Shown: positions 38,041-57,605, numbered from the stretch's first letter. The stretch: 64,000 nucleotides of DNA from Romboutsia hominis (GCF_900002575.1 NZ_LN650648.1:2891565-2955564), one strand, 5' to 3'. Notes: generated by a model not told the origin, from the letters alone. Numbers and translations are program-made.

Positions 38041-39156
38041 ATGCAACTAAATAGTTTGCAGTTAGTCAATTTTAGAAATTACGATAGCTTACATCTGGAA
38101 TTTAATAAAAAAGTAAATCTTCTTGTCGGAAAAAATGGCCAAGGAAAGACTAATATAGTAGAATCTATATATATGCTATCTTTTGGAAAGTCCTTTAGAA
38201 CCAATAAAGACAAGGAAATAATAAAATTTGAAAAAGAGAATCTTTATGTTGGAGGAGCTTTTTCAAAGGAAAATACTAAAGGCTTAATTGAAATAGCTAT
38301 CAGTAAGAATAAGAAGGGTATAAAAGTAAATAAAATACCTATTCAAAAAATATACGAACTGCTTGGAAATATAAATGTTGTAATATTTTCTCCAGAAGAT
38401 CTGAGACTAGTTAAAGAAGGACCTAAAGAAAGAAGATCTTTCATAGATAAAGAGATTAGTCAAATTATACCCAGATATTATAATTATCTTACAAATTATA
38501 ATAAAATATTATTCCAAAGGAATCAGTTACTTAAGAGTAAGAATATAGATAAATCTTTATTAGATGTATATGATGAAAGTTTAGCTAAGTACGGGAGCTA
38601 TATTTACATACTTAGAAGAGATTTTATAAAGAAAATAGCAGGTATATCTAAAAGTTTACATGATAAACTAACTGGAGGAATTGAAGATTTAGTTATAACA
38701 TATAAAAATCAAATTGATATAAATGATGAAGATACTGCCCAGACAGTATATAACAAATTTATTGAAAAACTTTCGTCAAGCCGTGAGCATGATATAGATA
38801 CAAGGACTACTAGATATGGACTACATAGAGATGATCTTAACATATTTGTTAACGGACTAGATGTAAGGTTATATGGTTCACAAGGACAACAAAGAACTGC
38901 GTCAATTTCTTTAAAATTATCAGAAATTGAGTTAATAAATAATGAAGTTGGAGAATATCCAATATTAATTTTAGATGATGTGTTCAGTGAATTAGATGAA
39001 ACAAGGCAAAAACTATTAGTAAATAACTTAAATGTAGTTCAAATGTTTATAACTACAGCAGAGGTTTCACATAAAAGTATATTCAATATAGATAACACTA
39101 CTATATTTAATATTGATAATGGAAGTGTTGTAAACATAGAGAATGGAGGGAACTAG
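38041..39156 (+). CDS. recF: DNA replication and repair protein RecF
   Basis: RecF is an SMC-like ATPase that helps load RecA at gaps with RecO and RecR. The 371-residue protein has Walker A LLVGKNGQGKTNIVESIY (about 28-45), the signature LYGSQGQQRTASISLKL and Walker B PILILDDVFSELDETRQ. The ATG follows AAGGAGAG. A tandem FNIDN/VNIEN repeat at the C-terminus is unusual but short. Its stop directly abuts the gyrB ATG. Confidence 0.96.
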   Translation: MQLNSLQLVNFRNYDSLHLEFNKKVNLLVGKNGQGKTNIVESIYMLSFGKSFRTNKDKEIIKFEKENLYVGGAFSKENTKGLIEIAISKNKKGIKVNKIPIQKIYELLGNINVVIFSPEDLRLVKEGPKERRSFIDKEISQIIPRYYNYLTNYNKILFQRNQLLKSKNIDKSLLDVYDESLAKYGSYIYILRRDFIKKIAGISKSLHDKLTGGIEDLVITYKNQIDINDEDTAQTVYNKFIEKLSSSREHDIDTRTTRYGLHRDDLNIFVNGLDVRLYGSQGQQRTASISLKLSEIELINNEVGEYPILILDDVFSELDETRQKLLVNNLNVVQMFITTAEVSHKSIFNIDNTTIFNIDNGSVVNIENGGN

Positions 39157-41058
<1,902 letters not shown>

Positions 41059-41076
41059 GAAAGGGGATGAGTGTAA

Positions 41077-43503
41077 ATGGAAGAAAACAATAGAATACTT
41101 CCTTTAGAAATAGCTGATGAAATGAAAAAATCGTATATGGATTATGCGATGAGTGTTATAGCTGGACGTGCTCTTCCTGATGTAAGAGACGGTCTTAAGC
41201 CAGTTCATAGAAGAATACTATACTCTATGAATGAATTGAACTTAACACCAGATAAACCTTATAGAAAGTCTGCCCGTATAGTTGGGGACGTTCTAGGGAA
41301 ATATCACCCACATGGTGATAGTGCAGTTTACTTAGCTATGGTTAGAATGGCACAAGATTTCTCTACAAGAGGACTTTTAGTTGATGGACATGGTAACTTT
41401 GGTTCAGTCGATGGAGATTCACCAGCGGCAATGCGTTATACTGAAGCTAGAATGAGTAAACTATCTTTAGAATTATTAAGAGATATAGAAAAAGAGACTG
41501 TTGATTTTATCCCTAACTTTGATGAGTCTTTAAAGGAGCCAGCAGTATTACCATCTAGATTCCCAAACTTATTAGTTAATGGATCTAACGGTATAGCAGT
41601 TGGTATGGCAACAAGTATACCACCTCATAACTTAGCAGAGGTTATAGATGCAACAGTACATTTAATAGATAATGAGGAGTGCACTGTAGAAGATTTAATG
41701 CAGTTTGTACAAGGACCAGATTTTCCTACTTCAGCAATAATAATGGGAAAAGAAAATATAGCTAATGCCTATAGAACAGGTAGAGGAAAAGTAAAAGTTA
41801 GAGCAAGAGCTTATATAGAAGAACTACCTAAGAATAAGCAACAAATAGTAGTAACTGAAATACCATATCAAGTTAATAAAGCTAAGTTAGTTGAAAAAAT
41901 AGCTGATTTAGTTAAAGAGAAGAAGGTTGAAGGAATATCTGACCTAAGAGATGAAAGTAACAGAAATGGTATGAGAATAGTTATAGAGCTTAAGAGAGAC
42001 GTTAATGCAAATATAGTATTAAACAACTTATATAAGCATTCTCAAATGGAAGAAACTATAAGTATAATAATGCTTGCATTAGTTGATGGGCAACCAAGAG
42101 TATTAAATCTTAAGCAAATATTATACTACTATGTAAAACATCAAAAAGATGTAGTTACAAGAAGAACTAAATTTGAATTAAATAAAGCTGAAGCAAGAGC
42201 GCACATATTAGAAGGGTTAAGAATAGCTTTAGATAACATAGATGCAGTAATAAAATTAATAAGAAGCTCTAAAACTACTCAAGAAGCTAAAGCAGGTCTT
42301 ATGGAGAGATTTGGATTATCAGAAATTCAATCACAAGCTATATTAGACATGAGACTTCAAAGACTTACAGGATTAGAAAGAGATAAAATAGAAGCAGAGT
42401 ATGAAGAGTTAATTAAGAAAATAAATAGATTAAAAGAAATATTAGCTAATGAGAGATTACTTCTTAACGTAATAAAAGACGAAATGCTAATAATTAAAAA
42501 GAATTATGCTGACGAAAGAAGAACTGAAATAAGACATGCTGAGGGTGAAATAGACGTTAGAGATCTTATTGAAGAAGAAGAAATAGCTATAACTCTAACT
42601 CACTTTGGATACATAAAGAGAGTGCCAGCAGATACTTATAAGAGTCAAAATAGAGGTGGAAGAGGTATATCAGCTCTTACTACAAGAGAAGAAGACTTTG
42701 TTAAGCACCTTGTAACAACAACGACTCATAGTAAGTTATTATTCTTCACTAACAAAGGTAGAGTATTTAAATTAAATGCTTATGAAATACCTGAAGGGAA
42801 GAGACAGTCTAAAGGTACAGCTATAATAAACTTACTTCAACTAGCTCCAAATGAAAAAATAGCCACACTAATAGCAATAAATGAAAATGATGAGAATCAA
42901 TATTTATTATTAGCTACTAAAAATGGTATAGTTAAAAAGACTAAGCGTGAAGAGTTCAAAAATATTAATAAATCTGGGCTGATAGCTATAGGATTAAGAG
43001 AAGACGATGAGCTTATAGGAGTTAAGTTAACAGATGCTAATAAGGAAGTTTTACTAATAACTAAAGATGGTATGTCTATAAGATTTGATGAAAATGACAT
43101 AAGACCAATGGGTAGAACTGCTATGGGTGTTAAAGGTATAACTTTAGGCGCTGATGATAAAGTAGTATCTATGAGCTTAACAGATGAAGGAACAGAAGTA
43201 TTAGTAGTTAGTGAAAATGGATTTGGAAAAAGAACAGATATAGAAGAGTATAGAACTCAGATAAGAGCTGGTAAAGGTATAAAGACATATAATATAGCTG
43301 CTAAGACAGGAAAGCTTGTTGGAGCTGAAATGGTTACAGAAGAAGACGAAATAATGATAATAAACTCAGATGGAGTGTTAATAAGATTAAGAGTGAATGA
43401 AATATCATTATTTGGAAGAGTAACAAGCGGTGTTAAACTAATGAAGACCAATGATGAAGTTAATGTAGTTTCTATTGCTAAAATAAATATAGAAGAAGAA
43501 TAG
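41077..43503 (+). CDS. gyrA: DNA gyrase subunit A
   Basis: The breakage-reunion subunit. The 808-residue protein has the winged-helix/tower core with the catalytic tyrosine in [11 protein letters not shown] (about residue 121) and a C-terminal beta-pinwheel with the GyrA-box-like QNRGGRGI. The quinolone-binding loop reads [17 protein letters not shown]: Ser82 is the wild-type residue, but position 86 is Leu where E. coli has Asp87. The ATG follows AAAGGGGATGA. A terminator overlaps the stop codon. Confidence 0.98.
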   Translation: MEENNRILPLEIADEMKKSYMDYAMSVIAGRALPDVRDGLKPVHRRILYSMNELNLTPDKPYRKSARIVGDVLGKYHPHGDSAVYLAMVRMAQDFSTRGLLVDGHGNFGSVDGDSPAAMRYTEARMSKLSLELLRDIEKETVDFIPNFDESLKEPAVLPSRFPNLLVNGSNGIAVGMATSIPPHNLAEVIDATVHLIDNEECTVEDLMQFVQGPDFPTSAIIMGKENIANAYRTGRGKVKVRARAYIEELPKNKQQIVVTEIPYQVNKAKLVEKIADLVKEKKVEGISDLRDESNRNGMRIVIELKRDVNANIVLNNLYKHSQMEETISIIMLALVDGQPRVLNLKQILYYYVKHQKDVVTRRTKFELNKAEARAHILEGLRIALDNIDAVIKLIRSSKTTQEAKAGLMERFGLSEIQSQAILDMRLQRLTGLERDKIEAEYEELIKKINRLKEILANERLLLNVIKDEMLIIKKNYADERRTEIRHAEGEIDVRDLIEEEEIAITLTHFGYIKRVPADTYKSQNRGGRGISALTTREEDFVKHLVTTTTHSKLLFFTNKGRVFKLNAYEIPEGKRQSKGTAIINLLQLAPNEKIATLIAINENDENQYLLLATKNGIVKKTKREEFKNINKSGLIAIGLREDDELIGVKLTDANKEVLLITKDGMSIRFDENDIRPMGRTAMGVKGITLGADDKVVSMSLTDEGTEVLVVSENGFGKRTDIEEYRTQIRAGKGIKTYNIAAKTGKLVGAEMVTEEDEIMIINSDGVLIRLRVNEISLFGRVTSGVKLMKTNDEVNVVSIAKINIEEE

Positions 43504-43524
43504 GAATATATCCTATTCTTTTTC
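43497..43524 (+). terminator. gyrA terminator
   Basis: AGAATAGGA-ATATA-TCCTATTCT then TTTTCC. The left arm contains the gyrA stop codon. Confidence 0.85.
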
Positions 43525-43558
43525 CATAGCTATCGACTATAGGAGAGGAGAATGTATT

Positions 43559-43843
43559 ATGAGCAATAAGAAAGGGAAATATTTATTACTAGGAGCATTT
43601 CTTGGATTTATAGCCGGTTTATTCTTTGCACCTAAAAAAGGTTCAGAATTAAGAAGAGATGCTAAAGAAAAGCTAGGTGAGGTTAAGGAAAACCCAAAAG
43701 AAGCTTTACAAGGAACAATAGATGGTGTAAAAACTAAAATAAATAATCTAATTGATGATAATGTATTAGAAGATAGTATAGATATATGTGAAGATGAAAT
43801 AGTAATAAGTAGAACTTTTGAAGATGAAGGGGAGAATAATTAA
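43559..43843 (+). CDS. YtxH-domain protein
   Basis: The 94-residue protein has one N-terminal membrane segment (YLLLGAFLGFIAGLFFAP, about 8-25) followed by a Lys/Glu-rich helix, the YtxH layout. In Bacillus such proteins belong to general stress operons. Here the gene heads a group ending in rsbV-rsbW-sigB, so a stress role is reasonable. It overlaps the next gene by one base. Confidence 0.85.
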   Translation: MSNKKGKYLLLGAFLGFIAGLFFAPKKGSELRRDAKEKLGEVKENPKEALQGTIDGVKTKINNLIDDNVLEDSIDICEDEIVISRTFEDEGENN

Positions 43844-44100
43844 TGGATGCAATGGGATGGCAAATAGGTGCTGTTTTATTTGGTGTTTCGGCATTAATTA
43901 TAGCAATATACATAGGAAGATTATTGAATGAGACAACTAAAGTTGTAGGAAAGGTATACAAAATAGTTGACTATAATGAAAGACATATACACGAGACAAT
44001 AGAAAATGTTGCCGCTATATCTAAAAATACAGAAGAAATAACTGATTTAGTTGGCAAAGTGGCAGGTATAGCCAAAATATTTAAATTTATAAAGAGATAA
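43843..44100 (+). CDS. DUF948 family membrane protein
   Basis: The 85-residue protein has an N-terminal membrane segment (about 6-27) and an amphipathic helical remainder rich in Asn, Glu and Thr, as in DUF948 proteins that commonly pair with YtxH. The ATG overlaps the previous stop (TAATGG) and is served by GGGGAG. The function is unknown; context suggests envelope or general stress. Confidence 0.85.
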   Translation: MDAMGWQIGAVLFGVSALIIAIYIGRLLNETTKVVGKVYKIVDYNERHIHETIENVAAISKNTEEITDLVGKVAGIAKIFKFIKR

Positions 44101-44122
44101 TTGCATATAAGGAGGTTTATTG

Positions 44123-44440
44123 ATGTCAATAAATATAAATTCAAAGCTAAATGAACAAGAATGTTTCTGGGATATATCACTAGAAGGAGAACTTGATGTT
44201 TCTACAGCAGATAAGTTAAAAGAACATTTACATAATTTAGCAGATAAAGAATCTTTAGATATGAAAATTAACCTTACAAACTTAGACTATATAGATTCAA
44301 CTGGTTTAGGTGTAATGATAGGAGTACTTAAGAAATTAAAAATAAACGGAAAGGAAATATATATATTAAATCCAAAAATCAATGTAAAAAAAATATTTGC
44401 AATAACAGGACTAGATAAAATATTTAAAGTGGAGGGATAG
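44123..44440 (+). CDS. rsbV: Anti-anti-sigma factor RsbV
   Basis: RsbV, when unphosphorylated, binds RsbW and frees sigma-B. The 105-residue STAS-domain protein has the phosphorylatable serine in LDYIDSTGLGVMIG (about residue 57-58). The ATG at 44123 follows GGAGG; a TTG three bases earlier is less likely. The stop codon lies three bases before the rsbW TTG. No RsbU-type phosphatase gene is in view. Confidence 0.93.
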   Translation: MSININSKLNEQECFWDISLEGELDVSTADKLKEHLHNLADKESLDMKINLTNLDYIDSTGLGVMIGVLKKLKINGKEIYILNPKINVKKIFAITGLDKIFKVEG

Positions 44441-44443
44441 ACG

Positions 44444-44851
44444 TTGGCTTTTGAAACAATAAAGATGGAAATAAGCTCAAACCCTGAGTATGTTGGAATT
44501 ATAAGATTAACCACATCAGGTATAGCTAATAAAATCGGATTTTCGATAGGTGATATAGAAGACATAAAAGTTGCTGTATCAGAAGCTTGTACAAATGCTA
44601 TAAAGCATAGTAATGATAATAAATTTTTTATAACTTTTGATATATTAGAAAATGGATTAGCTATAGAAATTGAAGATAAAGGCAAGGGGTACGATGTAGA
44701 ATCTTTACATCAACCAGATTTAAATAATCCAAAAGAAAGTGGGTTAGGATTATTTATAATACAATCATTAATGGATGAAGTTAATATAGAATCTAAAGAA
44801 AATAAAGGGACTATAATAAAAATGACTAAGTATTTAGGAGTTGGTATTTAA
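44444..44851 (+). CDS. rsbW: Anti-sigma factor kinase RsbW
   Basis: RsbW binds and silences sigma-B and phosphorylates RsbV. The 135-residue HATPase_c protein shows the N-box SEACTNAIKHS, the G1 motif IEDKGKGYDV and the ATP-lid ESGLGLFII. The start is TTG behind GGAGGG. The stop overlaps the sigB ATG by one base, a sign of coupled translation of sigma and anti-sigma factors. Confidence 0.94.
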   Translation: MAFETIKMEISSNPEYVGIIRLTTSGIANKIGFSIGDIEDIKVAVSEACTNAIKHSNDNKFFITFDILENGLAIEIEDKGKGYDVESLHQPDLNNPKESGLGLFIIQSLMDEVNIESKENKGTIIKMTKYLGVGI

Positions 44852-45627
44852 TGAAAAACGTAGCTAATGCTACTAATTACCTAGACATAGATAATAAGGA
44901 GCTATTCAAGATATATAGCAAGGATAAAGATAACAAAGAAGTTAGAAATATTCTTATTGAAAAACATCTATATTTAGTAAATTTGTTAGCTAAAAAATAT
45001 GCAAATAAAGGTGTAGAATTTGAAGATATATATCAAGTAGCTTCATTAGCATTAATATACGCTATAGATAGGTATGATATAGAAAAAGGGTATGAGTTTT
45101 CAAGTTTTGCAACTCCTACGATAATAGGTGAAATAAAAAAGTACTTTAGAGATAAAGTATGGACACTTAGAGTACCGAGGCGTGTTCAAGAGTTAAGCAA
45201 AAAGATAAGTGAAGCCAAAGTTATATTAGAACAAGAATATAAAAAACAACCTAGAGTAGAAGAGATTGCAAAATATATAGGGTGTACAGAAGAAGATGTT
45301 TTAGAAGCCATGGAAGCATCTTATGGATATCAACCTATATCATTAGATTCATCAAGTAATGATGATTCAGAAGATAAAGATATAACATTGATAGACAAAA
45401 TTGGACAAGAAGAAAGTAGTTTTGGAAATATAGAACAGCGAGACTTTATAAATAAATTCATGGAAAATTTAAATGAATTAGAAGTTAAAATATTTAAAGA
45501 TAGATTTTTCTTAGATAAAACTCAATCTATGATTGCAAAAGAACTAGAAATCTCTCAAATGACTGTTTCTAGGCTAGAAAGAAAGATAGTTGAAAAGCTT
45601 AGAAAAGAATATGAAAAAAATTTATAA
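44851..45627 (+). CDS. sigB: RNA polymerase sigma factor SigB
   Basis: The 258-residue sigma-70 family group 3 factor shows region 2 (EFEDIYQVASLALIYAIDRYD...EFSSFATPTIIGEIKKYFRD), region 3 and region 4 (LDKTQSMIAKELEISQMTVSRLERK). Its size and rsbV-rsbW partners identify it as sigma-B of the general stress response rather than SigF or SigG. No terminator hairpin follows; the rrnA promoter begins 20 bases after the stop. Confidence 0.94.
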   Translation: MKNVANATNYLDIDNKELFKIYSKDKDNKEVRNILIEKHLYLVNLLAKKYANKGVEFEDIYQVASLALIYAIDRYDIEKGYEFSSFATPTIIGEIKKYFRDKVWTLRVPRRVQELSKKISEAKVILEQEYKKQPRVEEIAKYIGCTEEDVLEAMEASYGYQPISLDSSSNDDSEDKDITLIDKIGQEESSFGNIEQRDFINKFMENLNELEVKIFKDRFFLDKTQSMIAKELEISQMTVSRLERKIVEKLRKEYEKNL

Positions 45628-45646
45628 AAAAGTTTTTGAAAAAGTA

Positions 45647-45675
45647 TTGACCTACTGTTTATTCTATAGTATATT
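45647..45675 (+). promoter_or_regulatory. rrnA promoter
   Basis: TTGACC (45647), 17-base spacer, TATATT (45670-45675). An A/T-rich UP-like tract (45611-45646) overlaps the sigB 3' end. The sequence TTACTTGTCCTTAAG after the -10 is the same at rrnC. Confidence 0.9.
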
Positions 45676-45818
45676 ATTACTTGTCCTTAAGAAAAGGGCA
45701 AATAAGAAATGAACTTTGAAAATTAAACAGTAGGTTAATTTATATAACTGATTCTTAAAAGAATCGAATACAACCAAGCCAGATATTCAGATAATGATAG
45801 TCTGAGCAGGTAACAACT

Positions 45819-47332
<1,514 letters not shown>

Positions 47333-47553
47333 TTACCTACTGTTTAATTTTGAGAGTTCATTGAATAAATGAAAATCTCAAAAAATGCGCGTAGCGCAAA
47401 CTCATTAATTTGAGCAACGTAGCATGACCGAATGGGAGTGACCGTTGGCGATATGCGAAGCATTTTAGTACTTTGAAAACTGTATAACATTTAGTGATAT
47501 GACATCATTTTTTATAAATAGACAAGAAAAGTCTTTAAAATAACTTTAATAAC

Positions 47554-50456
<2,903 letters not shown>

Positions 50457-50518
50457 AAATCATTAACTAAATGATATACAGTTTTCAGAGTATTAATTAA
50501 AAAACTTTGAAAAAAATG

Positions 50519-50547
50519 TTGACAAAATATCATAAAAATGATATTAT
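50519..50547 (+). promoter_or_regulatory. Internal promoter between 23S and 5S (rrnA)
   Basis: Perfect TTGACA (50519-50524), 17-base spacer, TATTAT (50542-50547), then the ACTTGTCCTAGAGAGGAC box like that at the main rrn promoters. Confidence 0.85.
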
Positions 50548-50580
50548 AATACTTGTCCTAGAGAGGACAACAACATATTA

Positions 50581-50697
50581 TGTGGTTATTATAGCAAAGA
50601 GGATACACCTGTTCCCATACCGAACACAGAAGTTAAGCTCTTTAGCGCTGATGGTACTTGGAGGGCGACCTCCTGGGAGAGTAAGACGTAGCCACGT
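50581..50697 (+). rRNA. 5S rRNA, rrnA copy
   Basis: GTGGTTA/TAGCCAC terminal helix, CCCATACCGAACACAGAAG core. Ends are good to a few bases. Confidence 0.97.
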
Positions 50698-50702
50698 GGT
50701 AT

Positions 50703-50791
50703 GCCGAAGTGGCGGAACTGGCAGACGCACAGGACTTAAAATCCTGCGGGACTTACCTCTCGTACCGGTTCGATTCCGGTCTTCGGCACCA
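50703..50791 (+). tRNA. tRNA-Leu(TAA)
   Basis: An 89-base class II cloverleaf, anticodon TAA, encoded CCA; first gene after the rrnA 5S. Confidence 0.98.
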
Positions 50792-50800
50792 AAATATTGT

Positions 50801-50877
50801 GGGCCATTAGCTCAGTTGGTTAGAGCGCCCGGCTCATAACCGGTAGGTCTGGGGTTCGAGTCCCTGATGGCCCACCA
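50801..50877 (+). tRNA. tRNA-Ile2(CAT), lysidine type
   Basis: A 77-base cloverleaf with anticodon CAT. It resembles the TilS-modified Ile2 tRNA (GGCTCATAACC loop) rather than the initiator or elongator Met genes also present. Flanks AAATATTGTGG and CCACAATATTT are perfectly complementary. Confidence 0.85.
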
Positions 50878-51000
50878 CAATATTTAAATAAGAACTTTGA
50901 AAATTAAACAGTAGGTTAATTTATATAACTGATTCTTAAAAGAATCGAAAACAAACCAAGCCAGATATTCAGATAATGATAGTCTGAGCAGGTAACAACT

Positions 51001-52514
<1,514 letters not shown>

Positions 52515-52555
52515 TTACCTACTGTTTAATTTTGAGAGTTTTTATAAAAAATCTC

Positions 52556-52584
52556 TTGACAAAATTCGACAAATATAATAAAAT
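52556..52584 (+). promoter_or_regulatory. Internal promoter in the rrnB 16S-23S spacer
   Basis: Perfect TTGACA (52556-52561), 17-base spacer, TAAAAT (52579-52584), 24 bases before tRNA-Ala. Confidence 0.8.
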
Positions 52585-52607
52585 AATTCATGTTGAAAAA
52601 ATAATAT

Positions 52608-52683
52608 GGGGGTGTAGCTCAGCTGGGAGAGCACTTGCCTTGCACGCAAGGGGTCAGGAGTTCGATCCTCCTCATCTCCACCA
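52608..52683 (+). tRNA. tRNA-Ala(TGC)
   Basis: A 76-base cloverleaf, anticodon TGC, encoded CCA, in the rrnB spacer. Confidence 0.98.
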
Positions 52684-52772
52684 TTAGTACTTTGAAAACT
52701 GTATAACATTTAGTGATATGACATCATTTTTTATAAATAGACAAGAAAAGTCTTTAAAATAACTTTAATAAC

Positions 52773-55675
<2,903 letters not shown>

Positions 55676-55737
55676 AAATCATTAACTAAATGATATACAG
55701 TTTTCAGAGTATTAATTAAAAAACTTTGAAAAAAATG

Positions 55738-55766
55738 TTGACAAAATATCATAAAAATGATATTAT
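55738..55766 (+). promoter_or_regulatory. Internal promoter between 23S and 5S (rrnB)
   Basis: TTGACA (55738-55743), 17-base spacer, TATTAT (55761-55766), identical to the rrnA copy. It could drive 5S and the 44-tRNA array. Confidence 0.85.
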
Positions 55767-55799
55767 AATACTTGTCCTAGAGAGGACAACAACATATTA

Positions 55800-55916
55800 T
55801 GTGGTTATTATAGCAAAGAGGATACACCTGTTCCCATACCGAACACAGAAGTTAAGCTCTTTAGCGCTGATGGTACTTGGAGGGCGACCTCCTGGGAGAG
55901 TAAGACGTAGCCACGT
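55800..55916 (+). rRNA. 5S rRNA, rrnB copy
   Basis: Identical to the rrnA 5S as far as read. Confidence 0.97.
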
Positions 55917-55921
55917 GGTAT

Positions 55922-56010
55922 GCCGAAGTGGCGGAACTGGCAGACGCACAGGACTTAAAATCCTGCGGGACTTACCTCTCGTACCGGTTCGATTCCGGTC
56001 TTCGGCACCA
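55922..56010 (+). tRNA. tRNA-Leu(TAA)
   Basis: Block 1, gene 1. 89 bases, encoded CCA. Confidence 0.98.
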
Positions 56011-56020
56011 ACTTTAATAT

Positions 56021-56096
56021 CGCGGGGTGGAGCAGTTGGCAGCTCGTCGGGCTCATAACCCGAAGGTCGCAGGTTCGAGTCCTGCCTCCGCAACCA
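56021..56096 (+). tRNA. tRNA-fMet(CAT), initiator
   Basis: Block 1, gene 2. It has the unpaired C1-A72 and three G-C pairs (GGG/CCC) in the anticodon stem typical of initiators. 76 bases. Confidence 0.97.
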
Positions 56097-56105
56097 AATA
56101 AATAT

Positions 56106-56180
56106 GGCCCATTGGTCAAGCGGTCAAGACACCGCCCTTTCACGGCGGTAACAGGGGTTCGATTCCCCTATGGGTCACCA
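56106..56180 (+). tRNA. tRNA-Glu(TTC)
   Basis: Block 1, gene 3. Same sequence as the gene at 10949-11023. Confidence 0.98.
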
Positions 56181-56189
56181 ACTTAATAT

Positions 56190-56263
56190 GCGGGTGTAGC
56201 TCAATGGTAGAGTTCCGGCCTTCCAAGCCGGCTGTGAGGGTTCGATCCCCTTCACCCGCTCCA
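56190..56263 (+). tRNA. tRNA-Gly(TCC)
   Basis: Block 1, gene 4. 74 bases, anticodon TCC. Confidence 0.98.
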
Positions 56264-56272
56264 AAAACTTAT

Positions 56273-56348
56273 GGGACTATAGCTCAGCTGGGAGAGCACC
56301 TGCCTTACAAGCAGGGGGTCACAGGTTCGAGCCCTGTTAGTCCCACCA
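56273..56348 (+). tRNA. tRNA-Val(TAC)
   Basis: Block 1, gene 5. Acceptor GGGACTA/TAGTCCC. Confidence 0.98.
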
Positions 56349-56353
56349 TTCGC

Positions 56354-56430
56354 GGCCTGGTAGTTCAGCTGGTTAGAATGCCAGCCTGTCACGCTGGAGG
56401 TCGAGGGTTCGAGTCCCTTCCAGGTCGCCA
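56354..56430 (+). tRNA. tRNA-Asp(GTC)
   Basis: Block 1, gene 6. 77 bases. Confidence 0.98.
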
Positions 56431-56458
56431 AGTTAAATTTAATAAATACTTTTTATGT

Positions 56459-56534
56459 GGGAATATGGCTCAGTTGGTAGAGCAAATGACTGTTAATCAT
56501 TGGGTCACAGGTTCGAGTCCTGTTATTCCCGCCA
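56459..56534 (+). tRNA. tRNA-Asn(GTT)
   Basis: Block 1, gene 7. 76 bases. Confidence 0.98.
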
Positions 56535-56538
56535 ATAC

Positions 56539-56613
56539 GCTGGTGTGGCTCAACGGTAGAGCAGCTGACTTGTAATCAGCAGGTTGTAGGTTCGATTCCT
56601 ATCACCAGCTCCA
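56539..56613 (+). tRNA. tRNA-Thr(TGT)
   Basis: Block 1, gene 8. Same sequence as 10692-10766. Confidence 0.98.
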
Positions 56614-56620
56614 TAAATAC

Positions 56621-56705
56621 GGAGGATTTCCCGAGCGGCCAAAGGGGGCAGACTGTAAATCTGTTAGCATTGCTTTCGGTGGTTCGAATCCACCATCCTC
56701 CACCA
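56621..56705 (+). tRNA. tRNA-Tyr(GTA)
   Basis: Block 1, gene 9. Class II, 85 bases. Confidence 0.98.
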
Positions 56706-56715
56706 TAAAAAGTAT

Positions 56716-56799
56716 GCGGATGTGGCGGAATTGGCAGACGCACCAGACTTAGGATCTGGCGCCTACGGCGTGGGGGTTCGACTCCCTTCATCCGCACCA
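56716..56799 (+). tRNA. tRNA-Leu(TAG)
   Basis: Block 1, gene 10. Class II, 84 bases. Confidence 0.98.
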
Positions 56800-56819
56800 C
56801 TTTTAATAAACTATAATGT

Positions 56820-56896
<77 letters not shown>

Positions 56897-56903
56897 CATT
56901 CAT

Positions 56904-56979
56904 AGGGGATTCGCCAAGTCGGTAAGGCATAGCACTTTGACTGCTACATGCGTAGGTTCGAGTCCTGCATCCCCTGCCA
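56904..56979 (+). tRNA. tRNA-Gln(TTG)
   Basis: Block 1, gene 12. Acceptor AGGGGAT/ATCCCCT, starting with A1. Confidence 0.97.
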
Positions 56980-56989
56980 AATTAAATAT

Positions 56990-57065
56990 GACCCATTAGC
57001 TCAGTCGGTAGAGCACCTGACTTTTAATCAGGGTGTCCCGCGTTCGAGTCGCGGATGGGTCACCA
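56990..57065 (+). tRNA. tRNA-Lys(TTT)
   Basis: Block 1, gene 13. Same sequence as 11044-11119. Confidence 0.98.
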
Positions 57066-57069
57066 ATAC

Positions 57070-57158
<89 letters not shown>

Positions 57159-57161
57159 AAT

Positions 57162-57237
57162 GCCCAGATAGCTCAGTCGGTAGAGCAGGGGACTGAAAAT
57201 CCCCGTGTCGGTGGTTCGATTCCGCCTCTGGGCACCA
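57162..57237 (+). tRNA. tRNA-Phe(GAA)
   Basis: Block 1, gene 15. Confidence 0.98.
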
Positions 57238-57246
57238 TTAATTCGT

Positions 57247-57323
57247 GGCGGTATAGCTTAGTTGGCTAGAGCGTTCGGTTCATACCCGAAAGGTCACAGG
57301 TTCGACTCCTGTTACCGCTACCA
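57247..57323 (+). tRNA. tRNA-Met(CAT), elongator
   Basis: Block 1, gene 16. GGTTCATACCC loop region typical of elongator Met. Flanks CATTAATT and AATTAATG are complementary. Confidence 0.93.
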
Positions 57324-57335
57324 CTTAATTAATGT

Positions 57336-57412
57336 GGGCCATTAGCTCAGTTGGTTAGAGCGCCCGGCTCATAACCGGTAGGTCTGGGGTTCGAGTCCCT
57401 GATGGCCCACCA
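57336..57412 (+). tRNA. tRNA-Ile2(CAT), lysidine type
   Basis: Block 1, gene 17. Same body as 50801-50877, but with flanks TAATTAATGTGG/CCACATTAATTA in place of AAATATTGTGG/CCACAATATTT. Confidence 0.85.
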
Positions 57413-57432
57413 CATTAATTACTCAGTAATAC

Positions 57433-57509
57433 CGAGGTGTAGCGCAGTTTGGTAGCGCACATGGTTTGGGACCATGGGGCCGGGGGTTCGAGTCCCTTCA
57501 CCTCGACCA
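57433..57509 (+). tRNA. tRNA-Pro(TGG)
   Basis: Block 1, gene 18. Confidence 0.98.
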
Positions 57510-57519
57510 ATATAGATAT

Positions 57520-57597
<78 letters not shown>

Positions 57598-57605
57598 TTT
57601 AATAA

